The translations under genes and the position numbers were made by a program. From positions 1 to 33,773 of the forward strand of contig NZ_JAQMFS010000107.1 of NCBI RefSeq assembly GCF_028308085.1: a stretch of 33,773 nucleotides of DNA. Reading direction: 5' to 3'. Below, piece by piece: positions 1 to 8,578 of this stretch; the first letter of the stretch is position 1; each line of letters begins with the position of its first letter. This stretch comes from Gemella haemolysans. Lineage in GTDB: Bacteria; Bacillota; Bacilli; Staphylococcales; Gemellaceae. The notes under the pieces are model-generated. The model was given only the letters and a program-made list of their open reading frames with translations, had not been told where the DNA came from and searched no databases.

Positions 1-3000
1 AAACAACGGAACATGGGAAAAAGAAGGAAACATCAAAGGACCAAAAGGAGACAAAGGAGCTCAAGGTGTTCAAGGTGAACGTGGACAAGATGGAGTGCAA
101 GGACCACGTGGACCACAAGGTGAAGTAGGACCACAAGGACCAAAAGGAGAAGACGGAAAAACTCCAGAAGTAACTGTAAAACCAGGTAAAGATGGTAACA
201 GCTCTGATATCACATTCACTGTACCAGGAAAAGATTCTGTAACAGTAAATGTGAAAAATGGAGAAAATGGTTTAAACGGAAAAACTCCAAAAGTTGAGTT
301 ATTACGTGTTGAAGGACAAAATGGTAATCCATCACATACAATCGTTACATTCTATACTGATGAGAATGGTGATGGAAGATATACTCCAGGAACTGATGAA
401 CTTCTAGGATCAGAAATGATTAAAGATGGGGCAAAAGGAGCAGATGGACGTGATGGTAAATCACTAGTAGCTGTTAAGACTGGAACTGAAACAAAAGTTT
501 ATCAAGAAGACCCAGCTAACCCAGGACAACCATTAAACCCTGAAAAAACATTAGCAGTTATAAAAGATGGTCTAAATGGAGTATCACCAACAGTAACAGC
601 TGTTCGTAAAGAAGATGGAAATAAAGGTGTAGAAATCACAATAGATAATCATGACGGTTCACAACCAACTAAAGTTCTTATCAATGATGGAGCTAAAGGT
701 GAAGCAGGACAAGATGGAAACACACCTACTGTTACAACTCAACGTGGAGCAGATGGACGTAGCACGATTGTTACGTTTACTACACCAGGTAAAGATCCAG
801 TATCATTCGTTGTTAAAGATGGTAAAGATGGACGTACACCACATATTGACTTAAATGCATTAGTGGATGCAGTGAGAAGAGGTGCAGGATTAGCTGTTAA
901 TCCACAACCTTCTGGAACATCAAGAAGTGCAAGAAGAGCGAGAAGTGTAGGGGATAACCCAGATGAGGGAACTCCATCAGCTCAACCAGTAGCTACAGAC
1001 ACAGCAGGTTCGCAACCAACTACTACAGATTCAACAGCTACACAACCAGAAACTACAGATTCACAACCAGTAGAGGGTACTCGTATTACAGCATACTATG
1101 ATAATAATGGTAACGGTAAATACGATCCAGGTGTGGATGAATTAATTGGTACAAGTGATATCTTGAATGGTACAAATGGACGTAATGGTACAGATGGTGC
1201 AAACGGTGCGGCAGGTCATGATGGTCATGACGGACGTAATGGTGCTGAATTACTAAGTGGAGTTACTGCGCCAACTGCTAAAGATGGTAAAGATGGAGAT
1301 ACATTTATCGATGCTAATACAGGAGACGTTTATAAGAAAAATAACGGAACTTGGGATAAGATCGGTAACATCCGTGGACCTCAAGGAACTACTGGTGAAA
1401 AAGGTGAAAAAGGTGACAACGGTAAAGACGGACGTGCACCAAAAATTAAAGTAGAAGATATTACTTCACCTTCAAGATCTAGAAGAGCTACAGATGCAAC
1501 TTCAACTCCAACTCGTAATGGTATCCGAGTTACAGTTTATGACGATGTTAATGACAACGGAGTATACGATGAAGGTATCGATAAAGTATTAAGTAGTAAA
1601 GATATTTATAATGGTATCGATGGACGTGATGGCTCAGCTCCAACTATTAATACAAAAGATAATGGAGATGGCACACACACTATCACAGTTCGAAATCCTG
1701 ATGGTTCTGAATCAACTACAGTTGTAAAAGATGGTAAAAATGGAGAAAATGCTACTATTACAACTACAGAAAATCCAGACGGTAGCCATACAATTACAGT
1801 AACAAATCCAGGTGGACAACCTAAAGATATCGTTGTTAAAAACGGTAAAGATGGTAAGACTCCAAAAGTTGAAGTAACTGATAACAATGATGGGACTCAC
1901 ACAGTTAAAGTTACAGATGGAGATGGTAATGTTACTAATGCTATCATCAAAGATGGTAAAGACGGTAAAGCTGCTACAGCAACAACTACTAAAAATCCAG
2001 ATGGAAGCCACACAGTAACAATCACAAACCCAGATGGAACTAAGAATGAATTTGTTGTTAAAAATGGTCGTGACGGAGTAGATGGACGTACTCCAACAGC
2101 ATCTGTTCGTGATAATGGAGATGGAAGTCACACTATCGTTATTACAAACCCAGAAGGTGTTACAACTGAAACAACAGTACGTGATGGAAAATCACCAAAA
2201 GTAACAATAACTGACGAACAAAATGGAACTCACAAAATTACAGTTCTAAATGGTGATGGAACAACTACTGAAACAATCATTAAAGATGGAAAATCACCAG
2301 TAGCAACAGTAAGAGATAACCAAGATGGTACATACACTATCCGTGTAGAAAATGGAAATGGAACAGTTTCTGAAATAACAGTACGCGATGGTAAATCACC
2401 AACAGCTAAAGTAGTAGACAATGGAGATGGAACTCACACAGTTACAATCGTTAACTCTGATGGAACTACTACAACTACAACAGTACGTGATGGAAAATCA
2501 CCAAAACTTGAAGTGATCGATAACAACAATGGTTCACATACTATTAAAGTTACAGGAGCAGACGGCAAAGAAACTAATACTACAATCTTTGACGGTAAAT
2601 CACCAAAAGCTAATATTGTTGATAACGGAGATGGCACACACACATTAACAATCGTAGATTCTGATGGACGTGAATACAAATCTATCATTAAAGATGGAAA
2701 AGACGGAAAAGATGGAGTATCACCAACTGTAACAGTTAAAAATAATAATGATGGAACTCACACAGTTACAATTACTAACCCAGACGGAAGTAAAACTGAT
2801 ATGGTTATTAAAGACGGAAAAGATGGTAAATCACCAAAAGTTTCTGTTGAAGATAACGGAGATGGAAGTCACACAATAACAATCATCAATTCTGACGGTT
2901 CTGTTACGAAAACAGTTGTTAAAGACGGAAAAGATGGACGTGACGGAAAAGATGGTAAAGATGGTAAAGATGGTAAAGACGGAAACTGTGGATGTAATGA

Positions 3001-3487
3001 CAAACCAGTTCCTCCAGTAAATAATAATCCAGCTGGACCAACATTTGCAATGCCAGAACCACCAGTTCATGAATTACCAGAATTCAAAGGTGGAGTGCCA
3101 GGAATGCCAGAAGTACACGAAAAACCTGAATTTAATGGTGGAGTACCAGGAATTCCTGAGGTTACTGAAGTACCAGAATTAAAAGTACCAGAAGTACCAG
3201 TGCAACCAACTCCTGAAGTTCCAACTCAACCAACACCACAAGTACCAGCACAACCAACACCAGAAGTACAAGTTCAACCAGTACCGGAAAAACCAGTAAC
3301 TCCAGAAAATGGAACTGTGCCTCCAGTAACAGAAATGGTATCAGCAGTTAATGTAAATCAACCACAAGCTAACGCTCGTGTTGAAAGATTAGCTGAAACA
3401 GGTGAACAAGGTTATAATGCATCTATTTATCTAGGTGGAACTCTATTATTCACACTGTTCTTAGCAACAAGAAGAAAAGAAGACTAG
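1..3487 (+). CDS. Collagen-like repeat surface protein, C-terminal part, wall-anchored (5' end outside window)
   Basis: The frame is already open at base 2 and runs to a TAG at 3487, so the gene starts upstream; the GTG at 95 is internal. In order it shows Gly-X-Y collagen-like blocks (for example near 20-160, 1180-1240 and 1375-1440), segments of the type DNNGNGKYDPG that look like Ca-binding or SdrD-B-like loops (near 355, 1095 and 1535), two Arg/Ser-rich patches (near 920 and 1465), twelve tandem 34-40-residue units built on DNGDGTHTITI and KDGK (1640-2939), a run of GKDG ending in a CGC pair (about 2985), a Pro-rich wall-spanning tail, and an LAETG sorting signal with hydrophobic segment and RRKED tail. 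It is probably a sortase-anchored adhesin, exported and displayed on the cell wall. The domain types are seen; the adhesin role is inferred. No ligand can be named. Confidence 0.9.
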   Translation, partial: NNGTWEKEGNIKGPKGDKGAQGVQGERGQDGVQGPRGPQGEVGPQGPKGEDGKTPEVTVKPGKDGNSSDITFTVPGKDSVTVNVKNGENGLNGKTPKVELLRVEGQNGNPSHTIVTFYTDENGDGRYTPGTDELLGSEMIKDGAKGADGRDGKSLVAVKTGTETKVYQEDPANPGQPLNPEKTLAVIKDGLNGVSPTVTAVRKEDGNKGVEITIDNHDGSQPTKVLINDGAKGEAGQDGNTPTVTTQRGADGRSTIVTFTTPGKDPVSFVVKDGKDGRTPHIDLNALVDAVRRGAGLAVNPQPSGTSRSARRARSVGDNPDEGTPSAQPVATDTAGSQPTTTDSTATQPETTDSQPVEGTRITAYYDNNGNGKYDPGVDELIGTSDILNGTNGRNGTDGANGAAGHDGHDGRNGAELLSGVTAPTAKDGKDGDTFIDANTGDVYKKNNGTWDKIGNIRGPQGTTGEKGEKGDNGKDGRAPKIKVEDITSPSRSRRATDATSTPTRNGIRVTVYDDVNDNGVYDEGIDKVLSSKDIYNGIDGRDGSAPTINTKDNGDGTHTITVRNPDGSESTTVVKDGKNGENATITTTENPDGSHTITVTNPGGQPKDIVVKNGKDGKTPKVEVTDNNDGTHTVKVTDGDGNVTNAIIKDGKDGKAATATTTKNPDGSHTVTITNPDGTKNEFVVKNGRDGVDGRTPTASVRDNGDGSHTIVITNPEGVTTETTVRDGKSPKVTITDEQNGTHKITVLNGDGTTTETIIKDGKSPVATVRDNQDGTYTIRVENGNGTVSEITVRDGKSPTAKVVDNGDGTHTVTIVNSDGTTTTTTVRDGKSPKLEVIDNNNGSHTIKVTGADGKETNTTIFDGKSPKANIVDNGDGTHTLTIVDSDGREYKSIIKDGKDGKDGVSPTVTVKNNNDGTHTVTITNPDGSKTDMVIKDGKDGKSPKVSVEDNGDGSHTITIINSDGSVTKTVVKDGKDGRDGKDGKDGKDGKDGNCGCNDKPVPPVNNNPAGPTFAMPEPPVHELPEFKGGVPGMPEVHEKPEFNGGVPGIPEVTEVPELKVPEVPVQPTPEVPTQPTPQVPAQPTPEVQVQPVPEKPVTPENGTVPPVTEMVSAVNVNQPQANARVERLAETGEQGYNASIYLGGTLLFTLFLATRRKED
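1640..2939 (+). repeat. Tandem repeat array, 12 units of about 102-120 bp inside the collagen-like protein
   Basis: Twelve consecutive in-frame units each follow the pattern P-x-V-x-V-x-DNGDG(T/S)HT-x-x-(I/V)-x-(N/D)-x-DG-x5-(V/I)-(K/R)DGK(S/D). They differ at many positions, so this is an old, diversified array rather than a recent expansion. Units 5-9 end in DGKSP, while others end in GKDGK. The regular beta-prone pattern suggests a stalk. Confidence 0.85.
3389..3484 (+). other. Cell-wall sorting signal, LAETG variant
   Basis: The motif LAETG (3389-3403) is followed by about ten residues, a hydrophobic stretch (YLGGTLLFTLFLA) and the positive tail TRRKED. This is the layout of a sortase A substrate. 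The second residue is Ala instead of the usual Pro of LPXTG. Confidence 0.85.
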
Positions 3488-3534
3488 AATTTTTTAAAGG
3501 ATATTTCTAAAATAGATTTTAAAATATATGAATT

Positions 3535-3570
3535 AGAACTCAAGAGATAATTTCGTTTGAGTTCTTTTTT
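3535..3570 (+). terminator. Rho-independent terminator after the collagen-like gene
   Basis: A 9-bp inverted repeat (AGAACTCAA at 3535-3543, TTGAGTTCT at 3557-3565) is followed by a run of T to 3570. It lies 48 bases after the stop codon. Confidence 0.8.
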
Positions 3571-3680
3571 AATAATATCAGTAGTATAAAATTAGAACTT
3601 CAGGTCTTATAGTACGATAAATCTATTCTTGAATAATAGTATGTTAATGTTTTTATTTTCCTTTAAAAAAACTAAGAAAT

Positions 3681-3690
3681 TTGATATAAT
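3681..3690 (+). promoter_or_regulatory. Possible -10 element for the yybS operon
   Basis: A TATAAT hexamer at 3685-3690 lies 67 bases before the start of yybS, in the gap after the preceding terminator. There is no good TTGACA match at the right distance (TTTAAA at about 3662), so this is a weak call. The rest of 3571-3757 shows nothing else recognisable. Confidence 0.35.
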
Positions 3691-3757
3691 AATAAAGATA
3701 CCTATATAGTTAGAGTTGCTTTTAAGGGTATTATAAAAACGAAAAAGGAGTGTTAAT

Positions 3758-4759
3758 TTGGATAATAACATTTCAGATTTATTGACAAAAGAAATTGCAA
3801 AAGCAATGTTAAATAGATTTTTCTTTAAAGAACCTAGTAATTTAAAAATATTTGCATATTCTGTAGGGTATATATTATTAATATTATTAGGAACACTACT
3901 AAATATTGAAATTGTTGCAGCATTTCTTTCTGTGTTTCCTCTTACATACGTACTTGGAGCTAAAGGATTGAAATTGTATCTTCCGTTGATTGCTTCAGGG
4001 GGGATAATATTAGCGCTGTTGGGATCCCCAGTTATGATGTTTTGGTTTGGAATTCACATGGTTGCTGCATATATAATATATAAAACTATAGATTTACGTT
4101 TATCAAAGCTATTTTTAGTGGTAGCAATAGCGACAGTATTATTTTTAGGAATAGCTATATATGTATTTTTATCTATAAGATTAGGTAATATAACTATAGA
4201 TAGTAAACAGATTTTGGAGTTTATTAATAACTATGTAAATTCAATGGTAGAGATGAATCAAAATGTGGATAAAAGTTTAGTTTTAGAAAGTTTCTCAAGT
4301 ATACAGAGAACATTTCCAGTAACTTTATATATAATGTTATTTGTATATAGTTTAATAATAGTAAAATATACACTTTCTTTATTAGCTAGAGAATATGTGA
4401 TTATTCCAGCTTTTCCAAAATTTAGTCGTATAACATTAAGTCCAAAAAGTGGATATATCTACATTGGAGTTTCTTTAATCACATTATTATTTGAGATGGG
4501 ATTAGATGAAAATAAATATAGTTTTTGGAATATATTATTCCAAAATATATCAGGTGTACTAGCATTAGCATTTATTCTAAATGGTTTATTTACAGCATAT
4601 TTCTTTATCGAACAAAAAACTAAGAATAAGGTTACTATAGCAAAACCAATTACATTTGTTTTAATGTTAATCTTTAGTCCGATCTTTGAATTACTTGGAT
4701 TTATAGATAGTATATTCAAATTAAGAGAAGGTTATATTATTATGAAGAAGGGGGAATAG
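3758..4759 (+). CDS. yybS: YybS-like multipass membrane protein (DUF2232)
   Basis: A 333-residue, very hydrophobic protein with about eight predicted membrane segments and few soluble loops; the longest loop is near residues 150-185. The start is TTG at 3758, chosen because AAAGGAG at 3744-3750 sits seven bases upstream and no better ATG is near. It is followed after two bases by gdpP, then rplI and dnaC, which is the Bacillus yybS-yybT-rplI-dnaC order and is the main reason for the name. DUF2232 proteins have no established biochemical function; the tight linkage to gdpP suggests co-translation. It might be confused with ECF-transporter S components, which have a similar hydrophobic pattern. 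Confidence 0.8.
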   Translation: MDNNISDLLTKEIAKAMLNRFFFKEPSNLKIFAYSVGYILLILLGTLLNIEIVAAFLSVFPLTYVLGAKGLKLYLPLIASGGIILALLGSPVMMFWFGIHMVAAYIIYKTIDLRLSKLFLVVAIATVLFLGIAIYVFLSIRLGNITIDSKQILEFINNYVNSMVEMNQNVDKSLVLESFSSIQRTFPVTLYIMLFVYSLIIVKYTLSLLAREYVIIPAFPKFSRITLSPKSGYIYIGVSLITLLFEMGLDENKYSFWNILFQNISGVLALAFILNGLFTAYFFIEQKTKNKVTIAKPITFVLMLIFSPIFELLGFIDSIFKLREGYIIMKKGE

Positions 4760-4761
4760 AT

Positions 4762-6708
4762 ATGAATGGAAAAAGAAAATATGAATTGATAATTTCAACT
4801 ATTTTTCTAATGGGAGCAATACTTTGCGGAATATTTGATATTTTTAGTTTAGTTATTTATTTATTAATAGGTCTTTTAATCTTCGTATTCTATATTCTTC
4901 AGAAGAAAAAATCTGTGGAACAGATGGAAAGGTATATTAGTAAATTAACCAATAGAATAAAAGATTCATCAGAAAAAGGAATTAATAAGTTTCCTATCGG
5001 TATAATCGTAATAGATGAAAATAAGAATATTGAATGGGCTAATAACTTTATCTATAAAAATATTAAAGTTGAAGAGATAAAAGGTCTAAATATCTTAGAA
5101 CTTATGCCGGAAATTTCAGAGTTGTTTGATTTAGAAACTCCGGTAGATAATCAGTTTGAAATCTTTGGTAAATTTTATAAAGTGAATTATCAAAAAGATA
5201 GTGGTTATATTTACTTCTTTGATATTACAGAAAGTAAAGTTGTAATGCAAAGATTTAGAGATACAAGGCCTATTATTCTTAATCTAAGTCTTGATAATTA
5301 TGAAGATGTTTATGATTCATTAGAAGATGAAGTAGCGAGTAGATTAGATGCTACTGTAGTTATTACTTTGACAGATTGGGCTAAGAAGAATAGTATTTAT
5401 CTAAAAAGAATCGATGATGATAGATTTATTGGACTTTTAAATGTCAAAGATTTAAAGAAAATAGAAAAAGAGAAATTCCAAATTTTAGATACAATTAGAA
5501 ATCTAAAAGAGGAGTTTGATGCACCAATTACTTTGAGTATAGGTGTAGGTATGGGAACTGACTTTTTACCAGAATTAGGAGAACTTGCGAAGAGTTCACT
5601 TGATTTAGCTTTAGGGCGTGGTGGAGACCAGGTTGCTATGAAAGATGTTGATGGTACGATTAGATTCTATGGTGGTAAAACAAACCCACAAGAAAAACGT
5701 ACTAGAATTAAGGCGCGTGTTGTATCTAATGCGTTAGCTGATATTGTAAGTGATAGTGATAAAATAATCGTAATGGGGCATAAACGTCCTGACTTCGATG
5801 CTGTTGGAGCTTGTGTAGGTATTTATACATTTTCTAAAATAGTAGGTAAAGAATGTTACATTATTTTAAATGATAGTGACAGAGATGAAACAATTCAAAA
5901 AGTAATGTTTGAAATTGATAATTCGGATGAACAATTGTCAAAAGTGTTTGTCGATAGTGATGAAGCTTGGGAACTTATGACTCCTCAAACAACATTAATC
6001 GTTGTGGATACTTCTGACGCATCACGTGTTATTGATGCTGCGATACTATCTAAGGCTAATAGAAAAGTTATTATTGACCATCATAGACGTGGTGAGGATA
6101 TAATTACTAATCCGCTGTTAACTTATATTGAACCTTATGCATCATCATCATCAGAGTTGATTGCAGAATTAATAGAGTATCAAACTAAGATAGAAAAAAT
6201 CACTCCTATTGCAGCGACGATTATGCTTGGTGGAATAGTGGTAGATACTCAAAACTTCTCAATAAGAACTGGTTCTAGAACGTTTGATGCAGCTGCTTAT
6301 TTACGAAGTAATGGAGCTGATCCAACGAGAGTAAAAACAATTCTAAAAGAGCCTTTTGAGAACTTTATGAATAGGGTAGAAATTATTAATAACTCTATCC
6401 AAAAAACACCAGAAATTATTATGGCAAAAGCCCCTGAAGATAAATATTATACTAATGTAATGCTTGCTCAAAGTGCAGACTTACTTCTAACTCTTAAAGG
6501 AATTGAATGTAGTTTTGCTATAGGATATTTAGAAGAAGGTAAAGTTGGAATTTCAGCAAGATCACTAGGTAATATAAATGTTCAATTAATTATGGAGGAG
6601 CTTGGTGGTGGAGGTCATCTTGCCAACGCAGCAACTCAAATAGAGGGAATTAATTTAGACGAAGCTTTAGACCGACTAAATGATGCCATCGATAAAATAT
6701 TATCATAA
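4762..6708 (+). CDS. gdpP: GdpP cyclic-di-AMP phosphodiesterase
   Basis: The 648-residue protein has the full GdpP order: two membrane helices (about residues 8-47), a PAS-like domain (about 60-155), a degenerate GGDEF domain (about 170-305, keeping SIGVGMG but no GGDEF motif), and a DHH/DHHA1 phosphodiesterase module. The catalytic motifs are GHKRPDFDA (339-347), VDTSDASRV, the DHH triad at 439-441 and GGGGH at 615-619. In Firmicutes GdpP hydrolyses the second messenger c-di-AMP, which controls potassium and osmolyte balance and cell-wall stress, and its loss raises beta-lactam tolerance. It starts at ATG 4762 after AAGGGGGA, two bases after the yybS stop. All key metal-binding motifs look intact, so it should be active. 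Confidence 0.95.
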   Translation: MNGKRKYELIISTIFLMGAILCGIFDIFSLVIYLLIGLLIFVFYILQKKKSVEQMERYISKLTNRIKDSSEKGINKFPIGIIVIDENKNIEWANNFIYKNIKVEEIKGLNILELMPEISELFDLETPVDNQFEIFGKFYKVNYQKDSGYIYFFDITESKVVMQRFRDTRPIILNLSLDNYEDVYDSLEDEVASRLDATVVITLTDWAKKNSIYLKRIDDDRFIGLLNVKDLKKIEKEKFQILDTIRNLKEEFDAPITLSIGVGMGTDFLPELGELAKSSLDLALGRGGDQVAMKDVDGTIRFYGGKTNPQEKRTRIKARVVSNALADIVSDSDKIIVMGHKRPDFDAVGACVGIYTFSKIVGKECYIILNDSDRDETIQKVMFEIDNSDEQLSKVFVDSDEAWELMTPQTTLIVVDTSDASRVIDAAILSKANRKVIIDHHRRGEDIITNPLLTYIEPYASSSSELIAELIEYQTKIEKITPIAATIMLGGIVVDTQNFSIRTGSRTFDAAAYLRSNGADPTRVKTILKEPFENFMNRVEIINNSIQKTPEIIMAKAPEDKYYTNVMLAQSADLLLTLKGIECSFAIGYLEEGKVGISARSLGNINVQLIMEELGGGGHLANAATQIEGINLDEALDRLNDAIDKILS

Positions 6709-6739
6709 AATAAAAACATAGATAAAAGGAGAAATTGTA

Positions 6740-7183
6740 ATGAAAGTTATATTTTTAGAAGACGTTAAAGGAAAAGGTAAAAAAGGAGATGTTAAGGAAA
6801 TTGCTGATGGATATGCAAAATTCTTAATAACAAATAAAAAAGCTGTAGCAGCAACAAATGCTAATATGGCAACACTTAAAGGTCAACAAAAACGTGTTGA
6901 AAAAGATAAACAAGAAGAATTAGTTCAAGCTAACTTACTTGCTAAACAATTAGAAGGTCTTGAAGTGACAATTAAAGTTAAATCTGGAGAAGGTGGAAGA
7001 TTATTCGGATCAGTATCTTCTAAACAAATTGTTGAAGAACTTAAGAAACAACACGACCTTAAAGTTGATAAGAAAAAAATCGACTTACCACACGGTATCC
7101 AATCTTTAGGGTATACAAATGTTAAAATTAAACTACACAACCAAGTAGAAGGAACTATTAAAGTTCACGTGGTGGAGCAATAG
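6740..7183 (+). CDS. rplI: 50S ribosomal protein L9
   Basis: The 147-residue protein matches the usual length of L9. The N-terminal rRNA-binding domain carries the family signature ([17 protein letters not shown], then a Gly-Tyr-Ala-Lys-Phe segment near residue 28), followed by a long connecting helix (about 41-75) and a C-terminal globular domain containing [13 protein letters not shown]9 binds 23S rRNA near the base of the L1 stalk and helps keep the reading frame. The RBS AAAGGAG at 6725-6731 is eight bases before ATG 6740. It lies 31 bases after gdpP and 22 before dnaC, in the conserved Bacillales cluster. Confidence 0.97.
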   Translation: MKVIFLEDVKGKGKKGDVKEIADGYAKFLITNKKAVAATNANMATLKGQQKRVEKDKQEELVQANLLAKQLEGLEVTIKVKSGEGGRLFGSVSSKQIVEELKKQHDLKVDKKKIDLPHGIQSLGYTNVKIKLHNQVEGTIKVHVVEQ

Positions 7184-7205
7184 TAAATAATTTGAAGGTG
7201 ACAAT

Positions 7206-8567
7206 ATGAAATATCATATAGATTCTGTTGTAATGGCAGAACAATCGTTATTAGGGGCTCTGATGCAAGAGCCAGAGAAATTAATAGAAGTCAAAGCAAC
7301 GGTTGATCCGGAAGACTTTTATGACGAACGAAATAAAGATATTTATAGTGCTATTTTACGTTTAGATGAAATGGGAATAATACCTGACACCACTACGATT
7401 TTTGAAGAAATAAATAATAGTGGGGCATTCAGAACAGTGGATGCCTCATTATATATAGTGGACTTGTATGATATTACTCCAAGTTCTCGTAATATTATGC
7501 ACTATGCGAATTTAGTAAAAAGATACTCGATATATAGAGAAATCCGAGCAGCACTTTTAAGTAGTACTGAGGAAATGAACCAAGGTAATGCTGACATAGA
7601 CTCTTTGACTGCTACATTATTTGATCAAGTTGAACGTGCAATGGAACGAGCGAAAACATCTCAGTTTAAAAATATGAAAGATGTTACCGATGAAGTTTTT
7701 AAAGAAATCTTAGCTCGTATGGCTGGAGAGGGTCAGAATGTAGCTGTACCTACAGGATATGGTGCATTAGATAAACTTGTAGGTTTTGGTAAAGGAGATT
7801 TAATTATCCTTGCAGCTCGTCCTGCGATGGGGAAAACAGCGTTTGCCCTTAATATTGCCCTTAATATCGCTGGGAAAAATCCTCGTTCAGAAGAAGAGAA
7901 GAGAACAGTTGCACTATTCTCTCTTGAGATGGGTGCAGACCAACTTGTCTCTAGGATGATTTGTAGTGAAGGAATGATAGATTCTGAAAAAATTAAAAGA
8001 GGTGATTTAGATAATGATGATCTAATGAAACTTGAAACAGCTGTTCATTTCTTAAATCAAAAAAATGTCTTTATTGAAGATAGTGCTTTTATCAAAGTAA
8101 ATGAAGTAAAAGCAAAATGTAAGTTATTAAAAGCAGAACATGGTCTAGATCTTGTTGTTATTGATTATCTTCAACTTCTTCAAGGAAGTAAGAGAACTGA
8201 TAATAGGCAACAAGAGGTATCTGAGATTTCTCGTAGCTTAAAACAAATGGCTAGGGAACTAGAATGTCCTGTTATCGCATTATCTCAGCTATCTCGTAGT
8301 GTTGAATCTAGACAAGATAAACGACCTATGATGAGTGACCTTAGGGAATCTGGAAGTATTGAGCAAGATGCTGATATAGTTTCATTCTTATACCGTGGAG
8401 ACTATTATAGAAGTGAAGATGCCGATGAGAATGAAGTTCAAGAAACAAGTGATGTTTCAACTATTGAAGTAATTATTGCTAAAAATAGGCATGGACAAAC
8501 AGGGACTGCAGAACTTGCATTTATGAAACGATATAATAAATTCGTATCGAAAACTTATGCTGAATAG
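7206..8567 (+). CDS. dnaC: Replicative DNA helicase (DnaB family, Bacillus name DnaC)
   Basis: The 453-residue protein has the two-domain DnaB layout: an N-terminal helical domain (about 1-150) beginning SVVMAEQSLLGAL, and a RecA-like motor domain. The Walker A motif reads ARPAMGKT (204-211), Walker B is VVIDYLQLL, and later motifs include LSQLSRSVESR and DLRESGSIEQDAD, with a C-terminal IIAKNRHGQTG element. It is the hexameric helicase that unwinds DNA at the replication fork. In Bacillales the protein called DnaC is the DnaB-type helicase, not the E. coli loader. The start ATG 7206 follows GAAGGTGA. There is no intein or truncation. Confidence 0.96.
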   Translation: MKYHIDSVVMAEQSLLGALMQEPEKLIEVKATVDPEDFYDERNKDIYSAILRLDEMGIIPDTTTIFEEINNSGAFRTVDASLYIVDLYDITPSSRNIMHYANLVKRYSIYREIRAALLSSTEEMNQGNADIDSLTATLFDQVERAMERAKTSQFKNMKDVTDEVFKEILARMAGEGQNVAVPTGYGALDKLVGFGKGDLIILAARPAMGKTAFALNIALNIAGKNPRSEEEKRTVALFSLEMGADQLVSRMICSEGMIDSEKIKRGDLDNDDLMKLETAVHFLNQKNVFIEDSAFIKVNEVKAKCKLLKAEHGLDLVVIDYLQLLQGSKRTDNRQQEVSEISRSLKQMARELECPVIALSQLSRSVESRQDKRPMMSDLRESGSIEQDADIVSFLYRGDYYRSEDADENEVQETSDVSTIEVIIAKNRHGQTGTAELAFMKRYNKFVSKTYAE

Positions 8568-8578
8568 GAGGGAAAGTA

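Noticed and set aside
1606-3070. Several minus-strand open frames inside the collagen-like gene
   Set aside because: They arise from the repetitive, stop-poor composition of the plus-strand repeats; their products are low-complexity and have no RBS.
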